A stretch of 32,207 nt of DNA from a virus. A program made the translations under genes and the position numbers. Every line of letters begins with the position of its first letter. Within the stretch, counting starts at the first letter, position 1. The notes under the pieces were generated by a model. It searched no databases. It was not told the DNA's origin and saw nothing but the letters and a program-made list of their open reading frames with translations. Shown in pieces: positions 1 to 6,001 of the stretch. The stretch covers positions 1 through 32,207 of the IMG/VR virus record IMGVR_UViG_3300048585_000077; one strand, written 5' to 3'.

Positions 1-434
1 TGCGCTAGTGATCCTTCCTCGTAGCGAATGACCAGATTCGTGAGAGCCGCAAGATCTCTCGAACGTGGACGCCCTGCTGCCGCTATGTACTGAGCAGCAG
101 TTCGGTTTCGTCCTTCGTCGACTCCTAGAGTCGAATCCGCCCCGTACACCACCGCCGAAACAAATGGAACGCCTGCCTGAATGCACGCCAGTAATCGATG
201 CTGCCCATCTCTGCAGTCCAACGGATCGTTTCCAAATAGCATAGGAATTCCGTTGCAATGCCATTTTCCGTTTTTCATTTCGCCAGCGTACAGCCGAACC
301 GTCGCGGGCATCGGGCTTCGAAAGTTTTTCTGGCTCGCCTTAATGATTGCTCTACATCTGTCAGGCGTGAACGTCTCCACGGCGTACACGTAATTTGTTT
401 GAACACTGCCGATGTAGGTTTTGTCGTTGCTCAT
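1..434 (-). CDS. ParB/Srx-like phage protein, partial (runs off left edge)
   Basis: An open frame starts at ATG 432-434 on the minus strand and stays open to base 1 (144 codons, C-terminus missing). Around residue 82 it has the block RDGQHRL, then an alternating hydrophobic stretch and a DEGRNRT block. This DGQHRL...GxxRT arrangement is known from ParB/sulfiredoxin-like phage proteins that often lie in replication or recombination clusters; their role in phages is not established. The start is preceded by a purine-rich GAAAGCGAGTG stretch. The gene lies 37 bp downstream of the annealing-protein stop codon. Base use is visibly less GC-rich than in the neighbours (many ATT, AAC, GGA codons). 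This whole segment lies outside the circle implied by the 77-bp repeat, so it may belong to a variant genome or to flanking DNA. Confidence 0.72.
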   Translation of the reverse strand, partial: MSNDKTYIGSVQTNYVYAVETFTPDRCRAIIKASQKNFRSPMPATVRLYAGEMKNGKWHCNGIPMLFGNDPLDCRDGQHRLLACIQAGVPFVSAVVYGADSTLGVDEGRNRTAAQYIAAAGRPRSRDLAALTNLVIRYEEGSLA

Positions 435-466
435 GATTTCACTCGCTTTCTGGTTATCAGGCCTGA

Positions 467-543
467 TACGATCACTTCCCCTTCCCGTTCGCCCTTCCGC
501 CCCGCCCGTTCCGGATCTTGTTGCGCTGCTTACCGATCCAGCC
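467..543. repeat. 77-bp exact direct repeat, internal copy
   Basis: Bases 467-543 are identical to 32131-32207. The match breaks immediately to the left (base 466 a, base 32130 t). The copy covers the last codons and the stop of the annealing-protein gene. Its length equals a k-mer size used by common short-read assemblers, so it most likely marks an assembly-graph junction rather than a biological duplication. It implies a circular molecule of 31,664 bp. Confidence 0.95.
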
Positions 544-1518
544 CTTGATGCGGGCCACATCGTCGGCGTGCATGTCCGAGACGCCGAGCAGCTGCTCGTA
601 GTCATCCAGCTCGCCCAGCATGTCGATCCCGCAGACCTGCTTCCAGATCGCCTGCATGTCGGTATCGCTCGCCAGCTTGGGCGATTGGCGGGCCGTTCGG
701 TCGGTATCGTGTGCGTGCTGGCCACCGGACTGCTCGGTAGGGCTCGTCTCGATCCGGCCCGCTGGCCTGTTGTCCGGCAGCCTCTCGACCGGACCGGGCT
801 GGACGTCGATCGTGTCGCCATCTGGCTGATCCTCCAGCCAGGTTGATCCCGTGACCTTGCGGTGAATCTTGGCCAGGAGCTTCCGCTCCGCCTTGCCGAA
901 GATCGCGTCAGTCCCCATCGCGGAATTGACCCGCACGGGGATCCGGCCGTCGTCCACCTCGGTCTTCTCGCAGGCGACCTCCATCGCGTGCCCGCGGTAC
1001 GTCCAGCTGGCCCGCACGCTCACCATCGCCTCCGTGATGGTCGCGTCACCGCGTTTGACGTGTCGCTCCTGGTAGTCGCCGAAATCGATCTCGAGTCCGC
1101 CCACCAGGCCGCGGACCAGACGGCGGTAGTAGTTGAGCGTCAGGTAGCAGCCAGACGCGATGATGTTGAATTCGTTGTCGACCCAGTAGGCGCCGCGGAT
1201 CATCGCCTCGATCGCACAGTCCCGCACGACCTCCGGGCTGTAGGGCTTGAGCCCGCTCTTGTTCCCTGGCGCCCGGTCGGTCAAGTAGCCGAGTCGAGTG
1301 TCCTGCAGGCTGACCAGCGTGTTCAGGATCTCGCCTGTGATGAGTTCACGCATCTTCGCCACCCCGGAGGCGATCCGGAAGGTCCGGATCACGGTCGGGA
1401 CTTCCTGCAGGGCGGCCAGATTGGTCGAGTCCGCGATCTGCTGGATCTCGTTGAGGGCCACTTCCGTACAGGTCAGCTGCCGGTCTGCGGTGGCCACGGT
1501 CTTTGCTTCAGTCGTCAT
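472..1518 (-). CDS. RecT/Red-beta-like single-strand annealing protein (putative)
   Basis: The protein has 348 residues. The start at 1518 was chosen because ATG overlaps the TGA of the upstream gene (ATGA, 1515-1518); a longer open frame upstream only shadows that gene. The core (about residues 1-235) contains the pattern of phage RecT-like annealing proteins: an EAMIRGAYWVDNEFNIIA block, where the family reads roughly GNEFNIIAGRxYITK, then YYRRLVR, a beta-rich part, and GTDAIFGKAERKLLAKIHRKVTGS near the end of the core. The tail (about 235-348) is hydrophilic and ends in a basic GRGGRANGKGK-like stretch. Annealing proteins of this kind pair complementary strands during phage replication and recombination. 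On the circle the next gene encodes the replication protein, which supports this. No partner exonuclease was recognised. The family call rests on remembered motif similarity, not a search. Confidence 0.6.
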   Translation of the reverse strand: MTTEAKTVATADRQLTCTEVALNEIQQIADSTNLAALQEVPTVIRTFRIASGVAKMRELITGEILNTLVSLQDTRLGYLTDRAPGNKSGLKPYSPEVVRDCAIEAMIRGAYWVDNEFNIIASGCYLTLNYYRRLVRGLVGGLEIDFGDYQERHVKRGDATITEAMVSVRASWTYRGHAMEVACEKTEVDDGRIPVRVNSAMGTDAIFGKAERKLLAKIHRKVTGSTWLEDQPDGDTIDVQPGPVERLPDNRPAGRIETSPTEQSGGQHAHDTDRTARQSPKLASDTDMQAIWKQVCGIDMLGELDDYEQLLGVSDMHADDVARIKGWIGKQRNKIRNGRGGRANGKGK

Positions 1519-1823
1519 CCGTCTTGCTCCATGCGGTGAAGGATCTGGCGAGCGTCGGCCCAGAGGGGGCACCGGACGGCCGCCACCCGGCGGCACATGC
1601 CGCCCAGGTAGGGCCCCTCCGCGCACCGGCACGTTCCGGCGGCGATCTGACGCTCGATCGTGTCGCGCACGTACTGGCAGCAGGCATGCATCTCGATGTT
1701 CGTTACCGGCCTGCCGTCAAGCTCCATACCGTTCGCGTTCTCGTGCACATATTTCCCCAACTCGAGCAGTTTCTCGCGCGAGTCTGCCATCCAGTCGGTC
1801 GAGGGCTGCGCAGAATTCGACAT
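1515..1823 (-). CDS. Small cysteine-containing phage protein, unknown function
   Basis: The protein has 102 residues. ATG 1823 has a strong Shine-Dalgarno (GGGGAGG) about nine bases upstream, which decides the start although it lies inside the preceding gene. The N-terminal half looks helical (SREKLLELGKYVHEN). The middle carries a CC pair, and the C-terminal third has clustered cysteines (CRC, then GGMCRR, then CPLW), suggesting metal binding. It overlaps the previous gene by 107 bp in another frame and the annealing-protein gene by 4 bp (ATGA), so the three are probably translated together in the early operon. I do not recognise a family. Confidence 0.7.
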   Translation of the reverse strand: MSNSAQPSTDWMADSREKLLELGKYVHENANGMELDGRPVTNIEMHACCQYVRDTIERQIAAGTCRCAEGPYLGGMCRRVAAVRCPLWADARQILHRMEQDG

Positions 1824-1959
1824 AGTCGGCCGCCTCCCCGGCGGTCAGGAACTCCCGAGCGACCTGGCCGGAAGCGTCTCGGACGACCCATCGGTCGAGC
1901 ACGTCGGAGTAGTGATGCGCGCGAGCGCAGGCGGGCGGTGCTGGGTGTCGTCTGGCCAT
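1717..1959 (-). CDS. Small protein, unknown function, overlapping both neighbours
   Basis: The protein has 80 residues from ATG 1959, with GGAAG about ten bases upstream. The central stretch (DRWVVRDASGQVAREFLT, then AGEAADYVEFCAALDRL) reads like a genuine folded domain with GC-rich third positions. It resembles the short 'data plus query position' modules of small phage proteins, but I cannot name a family. The first 115 bp overlap the C-terminal tail of the CsrA-like gene in a different frame, and the last 107 bp overlap the next gene. Such long overlaps on both sides are unusual. One alternative is a frameshift that in a relative joins the CsrA-zinc ribbon gene to this domain, because the CsrA-like protein's own last 25 residues are low in sense-like pattern. 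Confidence 0.5.
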   Translation of the reverse strand: MARRHPAPPACARAHHYSDVLDRWVVRDASGQVAREFLTAGEAADYVEFCAALDRLDGRLARETARVGEICARERERYGA

Positions 1960-2249
1960 CGGGAAAGCTTCCAGTTGTGCGAGCCGCACTGGCAGTGGTC
2001 TTCCGGGTAGCCGCGGTCTCCGCCGACCACGACCCGCTTGGCCCCGCAGGCACGGCATTGGTACCAGAGCAGCGTGTCCGGATCGGCGACCAGCAGTTCG
2101 CCCCGGTGGGCGACCAGATAGCTGGCGGCCGAGAGGCCGACCACCACGCGGCCGTGGGACACCTTCTCGATCGAGATCGTCAGATGGTGGGTCCTGGCCG
2201 TGTCGGTGATGACAATCACATCCCCGGCCGATCGATTGAGCGTAAGCAT
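1845..2249 (-). CDS. CsrA-like domain joined to a zinc ribbon
   Basis: The protein has 134 residues from ATG 2249, with AAAGGA about seven bases upstream. Residues 1-52 follow the CsrA/RsmA pattern: an MLTLNRSAGD start with Arg6, alternating beta strands, a VVVGLSA strand, and VAHRGEL at 46-52 where CsrA has VHREE. His48 and Arg49 sit at the CsrA RNA-contact positions. Residues 62-95 form a four-cysteine zinc ribbon (Cys65, Cys68, Cys86, Cys88). CsrA proteins bind GGA motifs in mRNA leaders and change translation or stability. A phage copy could control phage early mRNAs or host mRNAs (inference). The last 25 residues are read from DNA that looks better coding in the frame of the next gene, so the natural C-terminus is uncertain. 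Confidence 0.65.
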   Translation of the reverse strand: MLTLNRSAGDVIVITDTARTHHLTISIEKVSHGRVVVGLSAASYLVAHRGELLVADPDTLLWYQCRACGAKRVVVGGDRGYPEDHCQCGSHNWKLSRWPDDTQHRPPALARITTPTCSTDGSSETLPARSLGSS

Positions 2250-2284
2250 CGTGAGTCCTTTCGTGTTGGATGTCGTGATAGCTG

Positions 2285-2695
2285 TCAGGAGCTCGCTGGC
2301 GCGCCGGCCGAACCGCCGTAGCCGTCGCCGTAGCCGTCGCCGTCGCCGTCGCCGTAGCCGGAGCCGGAGCCGTAGCCGTCGCCGGAGCCGTCGCCGTAGC
2401 CGTAGCCGTAGCCGGAGCCGTAGCCGTAGCCGTCGCCGTCGCCGTCGCCGGAGCCGTAGCCGTAGCCGTAGCCGTCGCCGTCGCCGGAGCCGGAGCCGGA
2501 GCCGGCCAGAAGTTCGAGCGGGATGTCGGACCGGCCGACCACCGCGCTGATTTCCTCGCAGGCGAGTAAATCTCGCTCGGCCGCAAAGCGCAGCTGGCCT
2601 TGCGTGAGGTCCTCGAGCGAGGCCCCGACGGCCGGCAGATCGCCGCACGCGCCGCACAGCTTTGCGCGTGCCAGTAGTGCGGCCGTTACGACCAT
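2285..2695 (-). CDS. Protein with C-terminal Gly-(Tyr/Asp/Ser) dipeptide repeat
   Basis: The protein has 136 residues. ATG 2695 was chosen because it lies just before the stop of the upstream gene (10-bp overlap); the longer open frame runs through that gene. Residues 1-65 form an ordinary domain with a CGAC motif near residue 15 and a helical part (QLRFAAERDLLACEEI). The remainder is an almost perfect run of 31 X-Gly pairs in which X is Tyr, Asp or Ser, followed by a short tail. Such glycine-tyrosine low-complexity tails are flexible and can drive self-association in other proteins, but I know no phage homologue. Every unit uses GGC for Gly and a codon ending in C, so the DNA is a 6-bp repeat that can change length without breaking the frame. 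Confidence 0.7.
   Translation of the reverse strand: MVVTAALLARAKLCGACGDLPAVGASLEDLTQGQLRFAAERDLLACEEISAVVGRSDIPLELLAGSGSGSGDGDGYGYGYGSGDGDGDGYGYGSGYGYGYGDGSGDGYGSGSGYGDGDGDGYGDGYGGSAGAPASS
2315..2500 (-). repeat. 6-bp coding microsatellite (31 units, GGC plus TAC/GAC/TCC)
   Basis: On the plus strand every sixth base starts GCC followed by GTA, GTC or GGA. On the minus strand this reads as X-Gly dipeptides. The three unit types are mixed without an obvious higher-order period, and the first and third codon positions are constant. Unit gain or loss would keep the frame. The antisense strand reads as Arg/Ser repeats, which is a shadow. Confidence 0.92.
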
Positions 2696-2964
2696 GGCGA
2701 AGCCTCCCATTTCGCGACAGCCTGCGGGGTGACCTCGATCACGGCCGAGACGCCGCGCAGCTCGATCGTCGGGACCTGCGGGCCGATCCGACAATCAGAA
2801 CTCGGCCCGTCGGACGCGAGCCCCAGTACGCCCCGCAGCGCTCGGGACCAATAGACGCACATCCGGGCCCGTTCGAGCGTGACCGTGGCCCCGCTGGTGT
2901 CCTGCGCGTAGCCGAAAAAGACGCCTCGATACTTCGTACAGATGACAACCGGTCGACATTCCAT
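2686..2964 (-). CDS. DUF6948-like phage protein
   Basis: The protein has 92 residues from ATG 2964, with AGAGGA about seven bases upstream. The sequence MECRPVVICTKYRGVFFGYA, followed by a TVTLERARMCVYW block, a conserved-looking Cys near residue 58 and an E-V-T-P-x-A-V-x-x-W-E ending, matches the pattern I remember for DUF6948 proteins of phages and metagenomes: small beta proteins with a YxGVYFG N-terminus and a YWSG middle. Function is unknown. It sits in the early leftward operon between the HNH nuclease and the Gly-X repeat gene. Confidence 0.7.
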   Translation of the reverse strand: MECRPVVICTKYRGVFFGYAQDTSGATVTLERARMCVYWSRALRGVLGLASDGPSSDCRIGPQVPTIELRGVSAVIEVTPQAVAKWEASPWS

Positions 2965-3000
2965 AGCGTTTCCTCTCAGATCTGGGATGAAGGTAAATAG

Positions 3001-3026
3001 CCGCGTCCGGCTCCGTGCCGACGCGG
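3001..3026 (-). terminator. GC-rich hairpin between two early genes
   Basis: The arms CCGCGTC(C)GGC and GCCGACGCGG pair over ten base pairs with one bulge and a five-base loop. On the minus strand the hairpin is followed by CTATTTACCTT, only weakly T-rich, so it may be an attenuator or RNA-processing site rather than a full terminator. It lies in the 68-bp gap between the HNH gene and the DUF6948-like gene. Confidence 0.4.
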
Positions 3027-3032
3027 TGTAGA

Positions 3033-3632
3033 CTACTCCTGCGAGCAGGCCTCCGGCCCGCCAGGGCGGCTACCGTTCCGCCTCCAGTCGTGCACGATCC
3101 GGGTTGCCTCCTCGACGGTCGGCAGCGGGACGTGCTTCCAGTGTTCTCGCTTGATGACGTGCGCGATCGTGTTGATCGCGTGCCCGAGCTCGCGTGAGAT
3201 CCGGATCGCCCCCCAGCGGAGTACGATCCGGAGCGCCAGAGCGACCAATACCTCCCGCTCGGTCAAGACGGACGTCCGGACCTGAGATCCGTGCGGCCTC
3301 GGGATCGCGCGCCGCCGATCGGCGTCTCGCACGTTGTCGCCCGGCGTCCCGGCGTAGAGGTGCGCGGGATTACAGCAGACCCGGTTGTCGCACGTGTGGC
3401 AGACAATACAGCCTGCCGGGACCGGCCCGCTGGCCAACACGAAGGCGACCACGTGGGCGGAGACGACGTGGTTGTTGTTCTTCAACGCCCCGTAGCCGTT
3501 CCGCAGCCCACCAACCCACGGCCAGCAGGCCTCGGGGCCTTGCCGCAGCACCCTGGCGGAGAAGCGGCCGCGAAGTGATTCGTCGACCTCGATCTCGACC
3601 CGTCGATTGATTCCGCGTGGTAGAGCATCCAT
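3033..3632 (-). CDS. HNH homing-type endonuclease with C-terminal helix-turn-helix
   Basis: The protein has 199 residues from ATG 3632, with AAAGGA seven bases upstream. Residues 36-100 give the HNH_3-type core: CWPWVGG, NGYG, a His at 60, CHTCDNRVCCNPAHL at 78-92 and GTPGDN at 96-100. The paired cysteines (78/81 and 86/87) should hold zinc, and His79, Asn88 and His91 are candidate catalytic or metal residues. Residues 123-165 (LTEREVLVALALRIV, then ISRELGH) look like a DNA-binding HTH as in free-standing phage HNH nucleases. Such enzymes nick or cut DNA and often spread as selfish genes; in phages some act near replication or packaging. Here it is the second gene of the leftward operon, 12 bp after the membrane protein gene. 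Confidence 0.85.
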   Translation of the reverse strand: MDALPRGINRRVEIEVDESLRGRFSARVLRQGPEACWPWVGGLRNGYGALKNNNHVVSAHVVAFVLASGPVPAGCIVCHTCDNRVCCNPAHLYAGTPGDNVRDADRRRAIPRPHGSQVRTSVLTEREVLVALALRIVLRWGAIRISRELGHAINTIAHVIKREHWKHVPLPTVEEATRIVHDWRRNGSRPGGPEACSQE

Positions 3633-3644
3633 GCCGGGCGTCCT

Positions 3645-3821
3645 TTAGTTCCGACTGCCCAGCAGGGCACGCTGGATCCGTTCCCGGTCGCGCTGGCGAG
3701 CCTCGGCCTCGAGGCGTTCGACGTGCCGCCGGATTGCCCGCTCGCACGAGATCCAGGTGGCCAACAAGCCGACGGCCACAATCGAGCCCAGCACCAAACC
3801 GTAGATTACCGTCGCGGCCAT
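3645..3821 (-). CDS. Small single-span membrane protein with basic coiled tail
   Basis: The protein has 58 residues. ATG 3821 is preceded by a very strong AGGAGGAGG site, so it is preferred over an upstream in-frame ATG that lies in the AT-rich control region. Residues 5-25 are a hydrophobic span (VIYGLVLGSIVAVGLLATWI). The rest is a charged helix rich in Arg and Glu. It is the first gene of the leftward early transcript. Function is unknown; small phage membrane proteins of this type are sometimes superinfection-exclusion or host-takeover factors, but nothing here shows that. Confidence 0.75.
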   Translation of the reverse strand: MAATVIYGLVLGSIVAVGLLATWISCERAIRRHVERLEAEARQRDRERIQRALLGSRN

Positions 3822-3923
3822 GACGATCCTCCTCCTAGGGAAATATCGGAATCCACTTGCGAGAGTTTTAATGCAAGCTTTAATATGATGCAATACTGGA
3901 ATCGGATTTTTCCCTAGGAGGCC
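3822..3923. promoter_or_regulatory. Divergent control region between leftward and rightward early genes
   Basis: About 100 bp, clearly AT-rich compared with its surroundings, lies between oppositely oriented genes whose Shine-Dalgarno sites sit at both ends. The motif CTAGGGAAA at 3835-3843 is repeated in inverted orientation as TTTCCCTAG at 3909-3917, each running into the Shine-Dalgarno of its gene. Overall the two edges form an imperfect inverted repeat of about 20 bp. AT-rich hexamers such as TATGAT occur near the middle, but I cannot assign -35/-10 pairs with confidence. Confidence 0.65.
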
Positions 3924-3926
3924 ATG

Positions 3927-4328
3927 ATGCGAAAAGAACCTAACCTCCGGATCGAGCAGTACCGCTACACGCCGGCCGGCTTTGAATCACCGGCGGGCGT
4001 GAACTATGGAGCGTTTCGGATCTTGTTCCGGGGCGTGGCCTTGCGGGTGATCTCGAGCGGGCATGACGAGGAAAACGGCTGGGAGCACGTCAGCGTGTCG
4101 CTCAACGGACGCTGTCCAACCTGGGCCGAGATGCAGCACGTCAAGGAACTGTTCTGGCGTGATGACGAGACGGTCGTCCAGTTCCATCCCGCCAGGTCGC
4201 AGTACATCAACAACATGCCGCATTGCTTGCACATGTGGCGCCAGATTGGCGAGGCCTACAGGCTGCCGCCCGGGCAGCTGATTGGCGTCCCGGAACTGAA
4301 CGTCACGAACGACCAGGTGGAAGCATGA
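3927..4328 (+). CDS. DUF7694-like phage protein
   Basis: About 133 residues. Two ATGs stand side by side (3924 and 3927). AGGAGG ends at 3921, giving two or five bases of spacing, so the second ATG is the better start. The conserved pattern is GWEHVSVSL, then RCPTWAEMQHVKELFW, then VVQFHP, then CLHMWR. This combination (W-HVSVS, P-x-W-x-EM-x-x-VK-x-x-FW, HP, LHxWR) is what I remember of the DUF7694 family, common in phages and with no assigned function. It opens the rightward operon and is followed by a gene with a 4-bp overlap. Confidence 0.8.
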   Translation: MRKEPNLRIEQYRYTPAGFESPAGVNYGAFRILFRGVALRVISSGHDEENGWEHVSVSLNGRCPTWAEMQHVKELFWRDDETVVQFHPARSQYINNMPHCLHMWRQIGEAYRLPPGQLIGVPELNVTNDQVEA

Positions 4329-4543
4329 GCGACCTGGGCGAGCGACTACGGAACATTGCCGACGCGGCCCACGGGATCGAGTGGGAGCTTCCGATCACGA
4401 CCATCGGAGACCTGGAACGCGCTGCCGCGATCGTCGATATGTTGGACGAGCCGGCCATTCTGCTCGCCGTCCCGCAACCACAGCGGATGAGTATCAGCGG
4501 ATTGCTGCACAGCGAAGCGAGAACGAAACGGAAGGCGAAGTGA
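4325..4543 (+). CDS. Small phage protein, unknown function
   Basis: The protein has 72 residues. ATG 4325 overlaps the TGA of the preceding gene (ATGA), which indicates translational coupling. It starts MSDLGERLRNIAD, continues with a predicted helix (ERAAAIVDMLDE) and ends in a basic tail (SEARTKRKAK). I do not recognise a family. It is the last gene of the short rightward unit before the opposing HTH gene. Confidence 0.7.
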   Translation: MSDLGERLRNIADAAHGIEWELPITTIGDLERAAAIVDMLDEPAILLAVPQPQRMSISGLLHSEARTKRKAK

Positions 4544-4566
4544 TGACGCGATACGGCGTTGCTGCC

Positions 4567-4857
4567 TCAGTTCGACTCGGCCTTGTGTGGCCTTGGGTCT
4601 TTACTGCGAGGGCGACCTGGTCCGCGCGGACGCAAGGCGTAGCGACGAACGCTGGACGCGTCTACGACCCAAAAATTCGGCGTCAACTTCTCGCCGGTCA
4701 ACGTGCCTGCGATGAGCAGTTGGCAGACCCTGGACGTATTGCAGCCGATCGCCTCGGCGGCGTCCTTGACGGTCATCTTCGATTTCGGGAGCGGCACGGT
4801 AATCATCTCCGGAATTATGCGGGTCGGCTCCGAAAATGCAACGTTGCGAGGCGGCAC
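4567..4857 (-). CDS. Helix-turn-helix protein, excisionase or repressor candidate
   Basis: Up to 96 residues. The frame opens at GTG 4857; in-frame ATGs at 4806 and 4776 are alternatives and none has a clear Shine-Dalgarno, so the start is uncertain. The core MTVKDAAEAIGCNTSRVCQL followed by a GTLTGEKLTPNFWVVDASSV strand pattern is a MerR/excisionase-type winged HTH (helix, turn, recognition helix, then the wing with W and V-x-x-S-V). The C-terminus is strongly basic (RPRGPGRPRSKDPRPHK). It is transcribed away from the integrase, with a 182-bp gap between them. Small HTH proteins beside phage integrases are usually excisionases or regulators of lysogeny. No other repressor candidate was found. 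Confidence 0.75.
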   Translation of the reverse strand: MPPRNVAFSEPTRIIPEMITVPLPKSKMTVKDAAEAIGCNTSRVCQLLIAGTLTGEKLTPNFWVVDASSVRRYALRPRGPGRPRSKDPRPHKAESN

Positions 4858-5039
4858 CCTAGTGAGCCTGGACTCACAAGGGATTTCACCTATGTGCAGC
4901 TGGCCCCCAAGGATTTGAAGATAGGGAAGTTTTTTCTTTCCCTAGCCGGATGCCCATTTTCGTTCCGTGATGTCGGATCACTCGCGCGGCCACGATCTGA
5001 AAGGAGTGAGCTAAGTTTTCCATCAAAGGGGGTCGATCG
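4858..5039. promoter_or_regulatory. Integrase/HTH divergent gap; candidate operator and attP region
   Basis: A 182-bp non-coding stretch lies between divergent genes. It holds TAGGGAA (4922-4928) and TTCCCTA (4938-4944) as inverted arms around a T-rich nine-base centre, the same motif as in the early control region. GTGAG and CTCAC arms surround CCTGGA near 4863. Two Shine-Dalgarno-like runs precede the integrase (AAAGGAG near 5000 and AAAGGGGG near 5026); the second has seven bases of spacing to ATG 5040. Phage attachment sites often lie next to the integrase gene, so attP may be here, but no core sequence can be shown. Confidence 0.5.
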
Positions 5040-5987
5040 ATGGCCGCCGAATCGATTGTGTGGAACGAAATGATTGGGCAGATCATGACGCATGCAACGA
5101 CCGAGACACCGCTACTCACCTACCTGAACGAGTTCTACGTGCTCGAGAAAGCCCTCGCGGTCGGGACCGAATACCTGATGTCCGTCTCGGTCCGGGACTT
5201 TTCGGCGTGGCTCAAACGCGAAGCCATCGTGGGTGACCTGACGGAAGTCACGGTCTCGCGATGGATCCGCGACCTCGAACAGGCTGGCAAGCTGGCCGCC
5301 AAGACGATCTCCGGTCGACGCGGGGACGTCATGGCGATCTGGCGCCACGCGGCCGATGACAACCTGGTCAACGAGCCCAAGCGAGTTCGGAACGTCAAGG
5401 TCCCTAGACCGATGCCGGTCGCCTGGACGATGGACGAGTTCGACAAGATCCTCGAGGCTTGCAGGACGCTGACCGGCTACTTGAAGAACGGGCTCCCTCG
5501 CGCTCGGTACTTCTGGGCACTGCTCAAGGCCGGATACGAGACGGGCCTCCGGAGAAACGACCTCCTGCGGCTCCGGCTCGCCCCCTTCACGCCCGACGGT
5601 GTCGTGGTCGTCGTCCAACACAAGACCAACCGAGCCCACGCGGCGGCCGTCAGGCCCGACACGCTCGAAGCCATCAAGGAGCTTGGCAAGATCCTTCGCC
5701 AGCACGGTGAGCCGAACGCCGATTGCCCGCTCCGCTGGCCCTACACGCCCCGGCAGCTCTACTACTGGATCGATCGCATCACCGAACTGGCGGGCGTCCG
5801 GCACGGTGCCCTCCAGCAATGCCGCCGGACAGGCGCGACCCACACCGAACGAGTCGCCCCCGGATCGGCCGTCCGGTATCTCGGACACGCTTCGGTCAGC
5901 CAGGCCCAGTCACACTACATTGACGCCTCGCAGGCCTACGGGGTCGTGATTCCCCCGACGGTCGGCGATGCGATCCGGACAGGCTAG
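5040..5987 (+). CDS. int: Tyrosine-family site-specific integrase
   Basis: The protein has 315 residues from ATG 5040, with AAAGGGGG seven bases upstream. Residues about 25-115 form the SAM-like core-binding domain (DFSAWLKR, TVSRWIRDLEQAG, ISGRRGDVMAIWRHA). The catalytic part starts near 130. The first Arg is Arg171 in ETGLRRNDLL. The beta-hairpin Lys is Lys195 in VQHKTNRAH. The second Arg is Arg262 in QQCRRTGATH, where the usual HxxR His is replaced by Gln. His283 lies in YLGHASVSQ and the nucleophile is Tyr293 in SHYIDAS. The enzyme integrates phage DNA at a host site by strand exchange through a covalent tyrosine link. This makes the phage temperate. Gln in place of the first box-II His is seen in some active integrases. 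Confidence 0.93.
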   Translation: MAAESIVWNEMIGQIMTHATTETPLLTYLNEFYVLEKALAVGTEYLMSVSVRDFSAWLKREAIVGDLTEVTVSRWIRDLEQAGKLAAKTISGRRGDVMAIWRHAADDNLVNEPKRVRNVKVPRPMPVAWTMDEFDKILEACRTLTGYLKNGLPRARYFWALLKAGYETGLRRNDLLRLRLAPFTPDGVVVVVQHKTNRAHAAAVRPDTLEAIKELGKILRQHGEPNADCPLRWPYTPRQLYYWIDRITELAGVRHGALQQCRRTGATHTERVAPGSAVRYLGHASVSQAQSHYIDASQAYGVVIPPTVGDAIRTG

Positions 5988-6001
5988 AAGGATCTTCACG
6001 G

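Noticed and set aside
862-1539. 225-codon plus-strand open frame
   Set aside because: It is antisense to the annealing-protein gene; no ribosome site and no domain pattern.
2200-2550. Plus-strand Arg/Ser-rich frame resembling a nucleic-acid-binding RS protein
   Set aside because: It is the complement of the Gly-X repeat; the minus-strand frame has a normal N-terminal domain and operon context.
4381-5073. 230-codon plus-strand open frame leading into the integrase region
   Set aside because: It covers the opposing HTH gene and the regulatory gap; the HTH motif is convincing on the other strand.
5040-5987. Degenerate, inactive integrase because the HxxR His is missing
   Set aside because: Both Arg, the Lys, the second His and the Tyr are present; Gln at the first box-II position occurs in active members.
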